64,000 bases of DNA, taken from contig NZ_SHKO01000002.1 of assembly GCF_004217095.1 (NCBI RefSeq), positions 124,001 through 188,000 of the forward strand, in the 5' to 3' direction. Source of the stretch: Advenella incenata (GTDB lineage: Bacteria > Pseudomonadota > Gammaproteobacteria > Burkholderiales > Burkholderiaceae_B). Shown here piece by piece: positions 43,884 to 52,490 of the stretch; positions within the stretch are counted from its first letter, which is position 1, and every line of letters begins with the position of its first letter. Below the pieces are notes generated by a model, which had not been told where the DNA came from, made no database searches, and saw only the letters and a list, made by a program, of their open reading frames with translations. Made by a program: the position numbers and the translations under genes.

Positions 43884-44339
43884 TCAGGCAGGATGACGGT
43901 TGGTCTGGGTGGGATTGAGAACGCCTTTTTTGAAGATAAAGCAGCCGTAGCTGCGGGTATCGGCGGTCGCAATGACACAGTAGGCACGACGTGCCCGTTC
44001 GTAGAAAGCGTGGCGTTCTATGGGGGCCAGCCGCAACGGATCTTCCAGCAAAGCCTGGACATCCTGCTGCACTTCGGGAATGTGTGCCGGGTCGTCTACC
44101 ACTTGCATGCGCAAGGCCGGCTCGGGCACGAAACTGTCCAGCGCCATGACCGATAGCACCGCCTGGGCCACTCTGTCGGCGCTGGCGTCAATGCGCAGCA
44201 GTTTGCCGATGCTGGTGTGGCGGGCAATAGAGTCCGAGGGAAAATGAGCGTCGCTGATAATCAGTTCGTCGCCATGGCCCATGGAGCGCAGGGCATGCAG
44301 TACGTCCGCATTCAGCAGTGGATCAATGTTCTTGAGCAT
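43884..44339 (-). CDS. RbsD/FucU-family sugar mutarotase
   Basis: A 151-residue member of the RbsD/FucU family, starting MLKNIDPLLNADVLHALRSM. GHGDELIISDAHFP contains the catalytic His and Asp region, and AFYERARRAYCVIATAD near residue 110 matches FucU more closely than RbsD. Such enzymes speed interconversion of sugar anomers or ring forms so that the imported sugar reaches the kinase in the right form. Its place between the aldehyde dehydrogenase and the PfkB kinase fits that role. Confidence 0.9.
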   Translation of the reverse strand: MLKNIDPLLNADVLHALRSMGHGDELIISDAHFPSDSIARHTSIGKLLRIDASADRVAQAVLSVMALDSFVPEPALRMQVVDDPAHIPEVQQDVQALLEDPLRLAPIERHAFYERARRAYCVIATADTRSYGCFIFKKGVLNPTQTNRHPA

Positions 44340-44369
44340 TAACTGTCCTTGTTCAGGCGGGTATTATAA

Positions 44370-46763
44370 TCAGTCACCGTACGGAATCCAGATATTCTTG
44401 ACCTGCGTCGCTTGGCGCAGGAACAGCTGGATGTCGGCGCTTGACCACTGGTGCCAGTCGATAGCCTTGCCCTCGTTGCCAAAGGTGCGTTTCAGGTTGC
44501 CGATCGAGTGTTGCTGCACAGTTTGTGACAACCCGGCGTTACCGAAAGCCCATACGCTGTCTACGTCATCATGATCAGCCAGGACGGTGGCCAGCTCCAG
44601 GCTATCGCCGGTCACAATATTGACCACGCCGGCCGGCACGTCGGATGTCTCCAGCACCTGGTACAAGTCAGTCGCCAACAGGGCGCTGCGAGCGCCAGGC
44701 ACAACAACAAGACTATTGCCCATTGCCATGCCGGCGGCAATCAGGGAAATCATGGAGAGCCAGGGGGATTCGTCGGGGCAGATGATGCCAATGACACCGA
44801 TCGCTTCATTTACGGCGAGTGCCACACCACGCATCGGTGGTGTGTGCACGCGACCATCGTATTTGTCCGCCCAGGCTGCAAAGGTGAACAGTCGTTCCAG
44901 TCCCAGTTCGAATTCGCGTGCGGCTTCCTTTTTACTGCAGCCCGTCAGGCTGGCCAGACGCTGCGCGAGCTCATCGGCCCGGTACGACAGGTTTTCCGCC
45001 AGGTAGTACAGCACCTGGGAGCGGTTGAAGGTAGTGGCATTCTGCCAGCCTGCCGCCTTGCGCGCCGCCGAGACCGCATTGCGGATGTCTTTGCGACTGC
45101 CCTGGGCGATGTGGCCGGCGATCCTGCCATCGCTATAGGTGATGGCGCTGCTGGTGCCACCGTCGGGACGTGTCTGTTTGCCGCCGATATATAGTTTGGC
45201 AGTACGGTCGATGCCGGGCAGATCGAAGCTGTCGCGGGCCGAGGTGGCCGGTGCCACGCTGCTGCTGGTGGCAGTCTTCAGTGGCGATGCTTTGGCCCAG
45301 GATATCGGTTTGAGGTATTCATAGATGCCTTCGAGTCCGCCTTCTCGACCGTAACCGGATTCGCGCACACCACCGAAGCCTACCGCGGCGTCAAACAGAT
45401 TGCTGGCGTTGATCCACACCACGCCGCAACGCAGTTTCGGAGCGATATCCAGCGCCAGATTGATGTTCTCGCTCCAGACACTGGCGGCCAGGCCATAACG
45501 GGTGTTGTTGGCCAGTTCCACGGCTTCCTGGGGGGTGCGAAACGTCATGCTGACCAGGACCGGACCGAATATTTCTTCTTGCGCCAGCGTAGAGGCCGGC
45601 TGTACACCGGTGATCAATGTGGGTGGGTAATAGGCGCCCTTGCCGGGCAGGGTGGTTTCCGACGCCTGCCATAGTTCGCCACCCAGGCTGACGCCATCGG
45701 TGACCAGCTTGTGGATGCGTTGCAATTGCGACTCGTCGATGATGGCAGACATGTCGATGTTTTTGTCCAGAGAGGACCCCACGCGCAGTGTTTTCATACG
45801 CGCGCGCAGTCTGGTGTAGACCTGCTCCGCTATACTTTCCTGCACCAGCAGGCGAGAGCCTGCGCAGCACACTTGTCCCTGGTTGAACCAGATCGCGTCG
45901 ACAATGCCTTCAATTGCGCTGTCGATATCGGCATCATCAAAAATAATAAAGGGGGATTTGCCACCCAGCTCCAGCGTCAATCCTTTACCGGAGCCGGCGG
46001 TCTGGCTGCGGATCAGGCGGCCCACTTCGGTGGATCCGGTAAAGGCGATTTTATCGACGCCGGTGTGGGCAACCAGATATTCTCCGACTGCACCATCACC
46101 GGTTACTATATTGAGCACGCCGGCGGGCAGGGACTCGGCGGCCAGTTCAGCAAACAGCAGGGCGGTAAGCGAAGTAAATTCGGCGGGTTTGAGCACCACA
46201 GTGTTGCCGCTGGCCAGTGCCGGGGCTACTTTCCAGGCCAGCATGAGCAACGGGAAATTCCAGGGGATAATCTGGCCCACTACCCCGTAAGGCTGCCACT
46301 GCGACAGCTCTGTTTCCTGTAACTGGGCGATGCCGGCGTGATACAGAAAATGGCGGGCAGCCAGTGGCACGTCCAGATCGCGCGATTCGCGAATGGGCTT
46401 GCCGTTGTCCAGTGACTCGAGTATGGCAAACAGGCGGCTGTGCTTTTGAAGCATGCGGGCCAGGCTGTACAGGTGTCTTGCACGAGCGTGACCGCCCATG
46501 GCCTGCCAGCCTTTCTGTGCCTTGCGCGCTGCTTTGACGGCGGCGTCCACATCGCTCTGGCTGGCCTGACTGAGGGTGGCCAGCACCTTGCCGGTGGCCG
46601 GTTCCAGCGTTTCGAACGTCGCATTGTCGTTTGCCTTGGTAAAGCGTCCGGCAATGAAATGGGTAAAACGCGACTGGTGGCCGGCCAGCCATTGGCGGGC
46701 GGCATTGTCGCTTTCAGGAGCGGTACCGTATTGCATGGTCATAAAGTAATCGTTGACAGTCAT
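44370..46763 (-). CDS. Two-domain aldehyde dehydrogenase (ALDH16-like)
   Basis: A 797-residue protein made of two aldehyde dehydrogenase modules. The first (about 35-515) has Glu265 (LTLELGGKSPF) and catalytic Cys299 (FNQGQVCCAGSR), so it should be active. The second (about 535-797) is shorter, keeps the Rossmann-type region (IGVIGIICPDESPWLSMISLI) but has no catalytic cysteine or ELGG motif. This design is that of the ALDH16 family, in which the C-terminal part serves structure. Beside deoC, oxidation of the acetaldehyde released by the aldolase to acetate is the likely task. It ends 30 bases before the mutarotase gene and starts 4 bases after the deoC stop. Confidence 0.9.
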   Translation of the reverse strand: MTVNDYFMTMQYGTAPESDNAARQWLAGHQSRFTHFIAGRFTKANDNATFETLEPATGKVLATLSQASQSDVDAAVKAARKAQKGWQAMGGHARARHLYSLARMLQKHSRLFAILESLDNGKPIRESRDLDVPLAARHFLYHAGIAQLQETELSQWQPYGVVGQIIPWNFPLLMLAWKVAPALASGNTVVLKPAEFTSLTALLFAELAAESLPAGVLNIVTGDGAVGEYLVAHTGVDKIAFTGSTEVGRLIRSQTAGSGKGLTLELGGKSPFIIFDDADIDSAIEGIVDAIWFNQGQVCCAGSRLLVQESIAEQVYTRLRARMKTLRVGSSLDKNIDMSAIIDESQLQRIHKLVTDGVSLGGELWQASETTLPGKGAYYPPTLITGVQPASTLAQEEIFGPVLVSMTFRTPQEAVELANNTRYGLAASVWSENINLALDIAPKLRCGVVWINASNLFDAAVGFGGVRESGYGREGGLEGIYEYLKPISWAKASPLKTATSSSVAPATSARDSFDLPGIDRTAKLYIGGKQTRPDGGTSSAITYSDGRIAGHIAQGSRKDIRNAVSAARKAAGWQNATTFNRSQVLYYLAENLSYRADELAQRLASLTGCSKKEAAREFELGLERLFTFAAWADKYDGRVHTPPMRGVALAVNEAIGVIGIICPDESPWLSMISLIAAGMAMGNSLVVVPGARSALLATDLYQVLETSDVPAGVVNIVTGDSLELATVLADHDDVDSVWAFGNAGLSQTVQQHSIGNLKRTFGNEGKAIDWHQWSSADIQLFLRQATQVKNIWIPYGD

Positions 46764-46767
46764 GGCG

Positions 46768-47760
46768 TTAACCCATCGGGTGGCGGTTGGTGGCCGAATA
46801 ACGGCCGGTCACGAAGTGCTCGAGCTGACGTTCGATATCGGCCAGCAGGCTCGACGCGCCAAAGCGGAACAGATCGGGCTCCAGCCAGCGCCGGCCCAGC
46901 TCTTCGTTGACCAGAATGAGGTAGTTGATGGCGTCCTTGGCTGTGGACACGCCGCCAGCCGGTTTGTAGCCCACCTGAAAACCGGTAAGCTCATGGAAGG
47001 CGCGGATGGCACGCAACATGACCAGCGAAACCGGCAGGGTGGCGTTGACGCTTTCCTTACCGGTGGATGTTTTGATGAAATCGGCGCCGGCCATCATGCA
47101 CACCATGGACGCTTTGGCAACATTGCGCAGGGTCCTGATGTCCCCGGTTGCCAGTATGGCCTTCACATGCGCGTCGCCACAGGCCTGGCGGTACTCGCAC
47201 ATTTCCTGATACAACGCGGCCCAATTTCCGGTAAGTACGTGTTCGCGGGTAATGACAATATCTATTTCCCTGGCGCCGGCAGCAACCGAGGCGGCAATTT
47301 CCTGTAGCTTCAGTTCGTGCGGCGAGAGCCCCGCCGGAAAGCCGGTAGATACGGCGGCAACTGCAATATTGGTGTGGGCCAGGGCGCTCACGGCGGTGCT
47401 CACATAGCGATGGTATACGCAGACGGCGCCCGTGGTCAGTGGCAGGGTAAACCCCATGGCATCAAGTAGATCCTGACGAACGGGCTGGGCAGCCTTTGCG
47501 CACAAACGGCGTACCCGCTCCGGTGTATCATCGCCGTTGAGTGTGGTCAGATCGATGCAACTGACCGCCTTGAGCAGCCAGGCAGCCTGCGCCTGCTTCT
47601 TGACAGTGCGGCGGCCAGGCAGGGAAGCGATGCGTCGCTCAATAGCACTCAGATTGGCGCGCTGTGCTTCAATCAGCGCCAGATCCAATGGCATAATCTG
47701 GTTGCGGGCAACCGGTTGCCACTGACCAGGGTGGGTGGCAGGATTTTTTGGGGGACTCAC
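46768..47760 (-). CDS. deoC: Deoxyribose-phosphate aldolase
   Basis: A 330-residue class I aldolase that splits 2-deoxyribose-5-phosphate into acetaldehyde and glyceraldehyde-3-phosphate. The Schiff-base lysine is Lys230 (ADFIKTSTGKESVNATLP), the second active-site lysine Lys266 (VGYKPAGGVST), and the acidic residue Asp167 lies in EIDIVI. Compared with the 259-residue E. coli enzyme it has an N-terminal extension of about 50 residues, as in the longer DeoC group. It starts with GTG at 47760, preceded by a strong AAGGAGGAG site. It is the first gene of the eight-gene operon and faces the DeoR operators. Confidence 0.95.
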   Translation of the reverse strand: MSPPKNPATHPGQWQPVARNQIMPLDLALIEAQRANLSAIERRIASLPGRRTVKKQAQAAWLLKAVSCIDLTTLNGDDTPERVRRLCAKAAQPVRQDLLDAMGFTLPLTTGAVCVYHRYVSTAVSALAHTNIAVAAVSTGFPAGLSPHELKLQEIAASVAAGAREIDIVITREHVLTGNWAALYQEMCEYRQACGDAHVKAILATGDIRTLRNVAKASMVCMMAGADFIKTSTGKESVNATLPVSLVMLRAIRAFHELTGFQVGYKPAGGVSTAKDAINYLILVNEELGRRWLEPDLFRFGASSLLADIERQLEHFVTGRYSATNRHPMG

Positions 47761-47801
47761 GAAGTGTCTCCTCCTTGAAAGAGGCGTAGTTGCATGACGA
47801 T

Positions 47802-47840
47802 ATTGTTAATATTCTAACAATAATGTTAATTTTATAACAA
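47802..47840. promoter_or_regulatory. Tandem DeoR operators between deoC and FGGY kinase
   Basis: ATTGTTA-N6-TAACAAT (47802-47821) and TGTTA-N6-TAACA (47824-47839) are two palindromes whose centres are exactly 20 bases apart, that is two helical turns. The first core TGTTAATATTCTAACA differs from the E. coli DeoR box (TGTTAGAATTCTAACA) at only two positions. They sit in the divergent promoter region, so one array can repress both the deoC operon and the kinase gene. Confidence 0.85.
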
Positions 47841-47927
47841 CCAATATTTTCAGCTGCTTACGGCATACCCTTGAACGATACCGCATATTGGCTTACACAC
47901 GAAAGATAGGACGCGAAAGGCAGGACC

Positions 47928-49484
47928 ATGGACAAATACATTATTGGCGTAGACATTGGCACGCAGAGCACCAAGGCGCTTATCGCCGGAACCGACGGCA
48001 GTGTCCTTGCCCAGGCCAGTGTCGCGTACCACCCGGATACACCTGAGCCGCTATGGGCGCAACAGGATGCAAGGGTCTGGCTGGATGCGTTCCTGCGCAG
48101 TGTGCGCGAATGCGTTGCGCATGCGCTGCAAAAAGGCGTTCAGCAGGAACAGATCGCCGGCCTGTGTATCAGTAGCCTGTACGGTGGCGCCGGGATTCCT
48201 GTCGATGCCAGTTGCCAGCCCCTGTACCCGTGCCTGATCTGGATGGACCGGCGGGCGACGGCGCAAACCGATGCGATTCGAGAACAGGTGGACCTGGAGC
48301 GCCTGTTTGAAATTACCGGCAACGGTGTGGACAGTTATTATGGCTTCACCAAAATGTTGTGGATTAAGCATCACGAACCGCAAATCTGGGAAAAAACAGC
48401 GTGGTTTCTGCCCCCCAATACCTGGATTGCTCATTATCTGACGGGCAAACTGGCCGTGGATCACAGTTCTGCGGGCAATATCGGCGGTGTCTATGACATG
48501 CAGCGCCATATCTGGTCCGACGAAGCCATGCGCATGGTCGGGCTTGATCCTGCAAAAATGCCGCCCGTGCTGCTTGAGAGCACCGATGTGGTCGGCTCGG
48601 TGACAGCCGACAAGGCTGCGCAGCTTGGGCTGGCGCATGGCATTCCTATTGTGCTGGGCGGCATTGACGCAGCCATTGCCACATTCGCTGGCGGGGTGCG
48701 CAAGCCCGGGAATCATGTGGCCATGCTCGGCACCAGCATGTGCTGGGGCTATTTGCAGACAGAAACGGAAAGTGGTCGTGATCTGGTATGTATGCCTTAC
48801 GTCTACAAGGGGTTGACGCAGCGCTATGTGTTTGGTGGCGCGGCCACGGCCGGTGGCGCCGTGACCTGGTTTGTGGAACAGTTTTGTCAGGCCGAACTGG
48901 CCCAGGCCAAGCAGCAGGGCATTTCGGTTTATACGCTTCTGGAGCAGCAGGCGGCGCCGCTGCCGCCCGGCGCGCATGGGTTGGTGTTCCTGCCGTACCT
49001 GATGGGTGAGCGCAGCCCGGTATGGGACGCGCGCGCCAGTGGGACGTTTGCCGGCCTGAATCTGACCCATACCCGGTCCCATTTGTACCGCGCGGTCATC
49101 GAGGGCATCGCCTTTGCCTTGTGGCACAACATGCGGGCCGTTGGGGACCGCCGTCACGATCTGGATCAGCGTCTGGTGGTGGTCGGCGGTGCCGTCAACT
49201 CAGATCTGTGGATGCAGATTATTGCCGATGTCACCGGATATCCGGTATACACCATTGAAGAGGCAGTTGAAGCGGCAATGGGGGCGGCGCTGCTGGGTGC
49301 GGTCGGGCTTGGCCTGGTCAGTGAAGCCGAAGTGGAGCAGGGCTGGACCCATGTGGTGTGCCGCGCCACCCCAAACGAGCGGGCGCATCAGACGTATCAG
49401 CAGCTGTTTGCCGTATACGAAGGGCTGTATCCGGCCATGAAATCGTCCATGCATGCGCTGGCGACGATGCGGGGCGCGGGGTGA
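47928..49484 (+). CDS. FGGY-family carbohydrate kinase
   Basis: A 518-residue sugar kinase of the FGGY (xylulokinase/LsrK-like) family. The N-terminal phosphate-binding motif is IIGVDIGTQSTKALI, the catalytic Asp lies in LGGIDAAIATFAGG (near 245) and the C-terminal signatures VFLPYLMGERSPVWDARASG and VVVGGAVNSDLWMQIIAD are intact. It is transcribed away from deoC across the shared DeoR operators, so it belongs to the same regulon. Its substrate is unclear because the operon already holds a PfkB-type kinase; a related pentose or deoxy sugar is possible. Nothing clear terminates it. Confidence 0.88.
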   Translation: MDKYIIGVDIGTQSTKALIAGTDGSVLAQASVAYHPDTPEPLWAQQDARVWLDAFLRSVRECVAHALQKGVQQEQIAGLCISSLYGGAGIPVDASCQPLYPCLIWMDRRATAQTDAIREQVDLERLFEITGNGVDSYYGFTKMLWIKHHEPQIWEKTAWFLPPNTWIAHYLTGKLAVDHSSAGNIGGVYDMQRHIWSDEAMRMVGLDPAKMPPVLLESTDVVGSVTADKAAQLGLAHGIPIVLGGIDAAIATFAGGVRKPGNHVAMLGTSMCWGYLQTETESGRDLVCMPYVYKGLTQRYVFGGAATAGGAVTWFVEQFCQAELAQAKQQGISVYTLLEQQAAPLPPGAHGLVFLPYLMGERSPVWDARASGTFAGLNLTHTRSHLYRAVIEGIAFALWHNMRAVGDRRHDLDQRLVVVGGAVNSDLWMQIIADVTGYPVYTIEEAVEAAMGAALLGAVGLGLVSEAEVEQGWTHVVCRATPNERAHQTYQQLFAVYEGLYPAMKSSMHALATMRGAG

Positions 49485-49659
49485 GGGTAGAGTGAATTGC
49501 TACAAGAGGCGCTTAAAATATGCAGGGTGGACGCAAGGCGCAATCACGAGGCTGTGCCCAATTTGGGGCGAACCTTGCTTTGCAGATGCCCCTGTCGCAA
49601 ATTTCTGACATAAATGGTTGATTCGGCGTGGCTTTTTTGTTCATTGCCGGTAAGTTTTC
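49485..49659. other. Gap upstream of the rplC promoter
   Basis: No gene seen between the kinase stop and the rplC promoter. A GGGGC-N18-GCCCC inverted repeat (near 49564-49591) could end the kinase transcript, but no T run follows. Confidence 0.4.
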
Positions 49660-49688
49660 TTGCCAAACGGCTCGCGCAATGCTATAGT
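49660..49688 (+). promoter_or_regulatory. Sigma-70 promoter of the rplC-rpsQ operon
   Basis: TTGCCA (49660-49665) and TATAGT (49683-49688) are separated by exactly 17 bases, each one or two mismatches from consensus. It is the best sigma-70 promoter seen in the window. Start of transcription near 49695 gives a leader of about 345 nt before rplC, far longer than needed for translation alone. Confidence 0.75.
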
Positions 49689-49744
49689 CACAGGCTAACC
49701 ACTGTAGTTGGGTTCACTGATTGACCGGCTTTTGAACTGGTTTC

Positions 49745-49849
49745 AGGCGCTAAACAGGTATCAAAGACAGATTTTAAAGATTCACGCGAGCGGGCACGGA
49801 AGGTGCAGCGCGACGTAATCTTTATGCCTCCAATACCTGTTGTGCGCCT
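49745..49849 (+). promoter_or_regulatory. Structured RNA element in the rplC leader
   Basis: By eye the leader folds into a long nested structure. AGGCGC (49745-49750) pairs with GCGCCT (49844-49849); after a 2x2 internal loop AACAGGTAT (49753-49761) pairs with ATACCTGTT (49833-49841). Further in, TAAAGATT (49775-49782) pairs with AATCTTTA (49817-49824), and ACGCG (49784-49788) pairs with CG-A-CGT (49811-49816, one bulged base). GCAC-GGAAG-GTGC (49794-49806) forms the tip. That is 28 pairs outside the tip helix. ACAGATT (49767-49773) could alternatively pair with AATCTGT (49851-49857), giving a competing fold or pseudoknot. A role in feedback control, for example by L4, is inferred. Confidence 0.6.
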
Positions 49850-50006
49850 TAATCTGTTTGGTCAGTTGCTGGTTTTGCGACGCCGTTTTTTGGGGTGCCG
49901 CAATGCCGCTGGCAGCACTTTGAATTGAACCTGCATGGGTATTGTTGTCCGGGAAGGCAATGCGTTGCAGCCTTGAGTTTACCGGATGAATCATATTAAA
50001 TTTAGC

Positions 50007-50026
50007 CCCAGCCAATCGTAGCTGGG
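50007..50026 (+). promoter_or_regulatory. Hairpin next to the rplC ribosome-binding site
   Basis: CCCAGC (50007-50012) pairs with GCTGGG (50021-50026), ending four bases before the GGAG site (50031-50034) of rplC. A hairpin this close could gate ribosome access to the first gene of the operon. Confidence 0.5.
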
Positions 50027-50040
50027 AATTGGAGAAAATG

Positions 50041-50730
50041 ATGTCGAATACGACACCTACGCCTGCCGCTTATCGGCTGGGACTGGTTGGTCGCAAGGTT
50101 GGCATGATGCGTATCTTCACGGAAGAAGGCGAGTCAATCCCTGTCACCGTGCTGGACGTATCCAACAACCGTGTTACCCAGGTCAAGTCTCTGGACACAG
50201 ACGGCTATGCTGCCGTTCAGGTAGCCTACGGCGAACGCCGTGCAAGCCGTGTGGTCAAGGCGCAAGCAGGTCACTACGCAAAAGCCGGTACAGAAGCCGG
50301 TTCCATCCTTAAAGAATTCCGTCTCGATCCTGCAAAAGCCGCTGAATTTACAGCCGGCGCCGTTGTTGCTGTCGAAAGCGTATTCGAAGCCGGCCAGAAA
50401 GTCGACGTGCAAGGCACAACGATCGGTAAAGGCTTCGCAGGTACCATCAAGCGTCACCATTTTGGTTCCCAGCGCGCTTCTCACGGTAACTCCAGGTCGC
50501 ATCGCGTACCTGGTTCTATCGGTCAGGCACAGGATCCAGGTCGTATTTTTCCTGGTAAACGCATGTCCGGTCACCTGGGTGATGTAACCCGTACCGTTCA
50601 AAATCTTGATGTCATCCGTGTTGACGCCGAACGTGGTCTTCTGATGGTCCGTGGTGCAGTACCCGGTCACAAGAATGGCGACGTCGTGGTTCTGCCGGCC
50701 ATCAAAATGTCTGCGAAAGGAGCCAAATAA
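50041..50730 (+). CDS. rplC: Ribosomal protein L3
   Basis: A 229-residue L3 of the 50S subunit, one of the first assembly proteins. [58 protein letters not shown] and [14 protein letters not shown] are family hallmarks, with the conserved glutamine that is methylated in E. coli in the IGQAQDPG region. The start at 50041 ([10 protein letters not shown]) is chosen because GGAG lies six bases upstream; an ATG directly before it and a TTG at 50029 are in frame but worse placed. It is now the first gene of its unit because rpsJ is 40 kb away. Its stop shares a base with rplD. Confidence 0.96.
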   Translation: MSNTTPTPAAYRLGLVGRKVGMMRIFTEEGESIPVTVLDVSNNRVTQVKSLDTDGYAAVQVAYGERRASRVVKAQAGHYAKAGTEAGSILKEFRLDPAKAAEFTAGAVVAVESVFEAGQKVDVQGTTIGKGFAGTIKRHHFGSQRASHGNSRSHRVPGSIGQAQDPGRIFPGKRMSGHLGDVTRTVQNLDVIRVDAERGLLMVRGAVPGHKNGDVVVLPAIKMSAKGAK

Positions 50731-51350
50731 TGGATCTTAAGCTCCTGAACGATCAGGGCCAGTCTGACGCAACCGTCAGCGCACCTGACACAATCTTTGG
50801 CCGTGATTTTAACGAAGCACTGGTTCACCAGGTCGTGATTGCCTATCAGGCAAACGCACGTGCCGGTAATCGTGCCCAGAAAGATCGCGAACAGGTCAAG
50901 CACAGCACGAAAAAACCATGGCGCCAGAAAGGCACCGGGCGCGCTCGTGCCGGTATGACATCTTCCCCAATCTGGCGTGGAGGTGGTCGTGCATTCCCGA
51001 ACTCTCCTGAAGAAAATTTCAGCCAGAAAGTCAACAAAAAAATGTATCGCGCGGGTATCCGTTCGATCCTGTCTCAACTGGCTCGCGAAGGTCGCATCGC
51101 CGTTGTTGACGCTTTCACCTTCGACACGCCAAAAACAAAACTGGCTGCGTCAAAACTGAAAGCCATGGGTCTGGATTCTGTTCTGATCATCACCGACACT
51201 GTTGATGAAAACACCTACCTGGCAACTCGCAACCTGCCAAACGTAGCTGTTGTAGAACCGCGTTACGCTGATCCGCTGTCTCTGGTCCACTACAAAAAAG
51301 TGCTGATCACCAAAGCAGCTATCGCTCAATTCGAGGAGATGCTGGGATGA
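50730..51350 (+). CDS. rplD: Ribosomal protein L4
   Basis: A 206-residue L4 with the loop lining the exit tunnel ([32 protein letters not shown]). In E. coli L4 represses its own operon at both transcription and translation by binding the leader ahead of rpsJ. Here the long structured leader ahead of rplC would be the place for such feedback. Its ATG overlaps the rplC stop (TAATG) and its own stop overlaps rplW by four bases. Confidence 0.97.
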   Translation: MDLKLLNDQGQSDATVSAPDTIFGRDFNEALVHQVVIAYQANARAGNRAQKDREQVKHSTKKPWRQKGTGRARAGMTSSPIWRGGGRAFPNSPEENFSQKVNKKMYRAGIRSILSQLAREGRIAVVDAFTFDTPKTKLAASKLKAMGLDSVLIITDTVDENTYLATRNLPNVAVVEPRYADPLSLVHYKKVLITKAAIAQFEEMLG

Positions 51351-51649
51351 AAGCAGAACGTTTATTGCAAGTGATTTTGGCACCCGTCATCACCGAGAAA
51401 GCGACTTTCATCGCAGAATCTGGTGCGAAACCCCAAATCGCGCTGCGTGTTGCACCCGATGCAACCAAGCCCGAAGTGAAAGCAGCTGTTGAATTGCTGT
51501 TTAAAGTTGAAGTTGATTCCGTCTCTGTACTGAACCGTAAGGGTAAGGTCAAGCGCTCAGGCCGTTTCGTCGGTCGCCGCAAAGCCAACCGTATTGCCTA
51601 CGTTTCACTGAAGCAAGGTCAGGAACTCGACTTTACGGAGGTAAACTGA
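51347..51649 (+). CDS. rplW: Ribosomal protein L23
   Basis: A 100-residue L23, at the rim of the peptide exit tunnel, where signal recognition particle and trigger factor dock. [16 protein letters not shown] and the tip loop [19 protein letters not shown] are family landmarks. It overlaps rplD by four bases and is followed after one base by rplB. Confidence 0.97.
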   Translation: MKAERLLQVILAPVITEKATFIAESGAKPQIALRVAPDATKPEVKAAVELLFKVEVDSVSVLNRKGKVKRSGRFVGRRKANRIAYVSLKQGQELDFTEVN

Positions 51650-51650
51650 G

Positions 51651-52478
51651 ATGGCCTTAGTTAAAACAAAACCAACCTCTGCCGGCCGTCGCGGCATGAT
51701 CAAGGTTGTGCATGCGAACCTGCACAAAGGTGCTCCGTTTGCAGCCCTGACAGAACATCAGAAACGTGGCTCCGGTCGTAACAACAATGGTCATATCACT
51801 ATTCGCCATCGTGGCGGTGGTCATAAAAGCCATTACCGTTTGGTCGATTTCCGTCGTAACAAAGATGGTATCCCTGCAAAAGTAGAGCGTCTGGAATACG
51901 ATCCTAACCGTACTGCACACATTGCCCTGCTTTGCTATGCAGACGGCGAGCGTCGTTACATCATCGCTCCTCGTGGTCTGGAAGTCGGCGCATCACTGTT
52001 GTCCGGCAAGGAAGTGCCTATCCGCGTGGGTAACACCATGCCGATCCGCAACATCCCTATCGGTTCAACCATCCACTGCATCGAAATGCAGCCAGGCAAA
52101 GGCGCGCAAATCGCCCGTTCCGCCGGTGCATCCGCTGTACTGATGGCCCGTGAAGGCATTTACGCCCAGGTCCGTCTGCGTTCCGGTGAAGTTCGCCGCG
52201 TGCATATTGATTGCCGCGCGACAATCGGTGAAGTCGGTAATGAAGAACACAGCCTGCGTCAATACGGTAAAGCCGGTGCGATGCGTTGGCGTGGTATTCG
52301 TCCGACCGTTCGTGGTGTTGCCATGAACCCGGTTGATCACCCACACGGTGGTGGTGAAGGCCGTACAGGTGAAGCTCGTGAGCCAGTCAGCCCATGGGGT
52401 ACACCATCCAAAGGCTTCAAAACCCGCCGCAACAAGCGTACTGACTCAATGATTGTGTCACGTCGCAAGCGTAAATAA
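51651..52478 (+). CDS. rplB: Ribosomal protein L2
   Basis: A 275-residue L2, needed for subunit joining and near the peptidyl transferase centre. [60 protein letters not shown] (with the conserved histidine) and the basic C-terminus [19 protein letters not shown] are all present. Length is standard. It follows rplW closely in the usual order. Confidence 0.98.
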   Translation: MALVKTKPTSAGRRGMIKVVHANLHKGAPFAALTEHQKRGSGRNNNGHITIRHRGGGHKSHYRLVDFRRNKDGIPAKVERLEYDPNRTAHIALLCYADGERRYIIAPRGLEVGASLLSGKEVPIRVGNTMPIRNIPIGSTIHCIEMQPGKGAQIARSAGASAVLMAREGIYAQVRLRSGEVRRVHIDCRATIGEVGNEEHSLRQYGKAGAMRWRGIRPTVRGVAMNPVDHPHGGGEGRTGEAREPVSPWGTPSKGFKTRRNKRTDSMIVSRRKRK

Positions 52479-52490
52479 GGGGCGAACTAA

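Noticed and set aside
38145..49484. An AI-2 (Lsr) quorum-sensing uptake operon
   Set aside because: LsrB-like binding protein, RbsA-like ATPase and FGGY kinase resemble lsr genes, but LsrG and LsrR are missing, the aldolase is a true DeoC, the repressor is DeoR, and remembered AI-2 contact residues of LsrB are changed.
10142..49660. Integrated mobile element as the cause of the S10 split
   Set aside because: No integrase, transposase, tRNA attachment site or terminal repeats were recognised, and the genes look like ordinary metabolic ones.
50029..50040. TTG at 50029 or ATG at 50038 as rplC start
   Set aside because: The TTG lies before the GGAG site and the first ATG is too close to it; ATG 50041 has the correct spacing and the expected family N-terminus.
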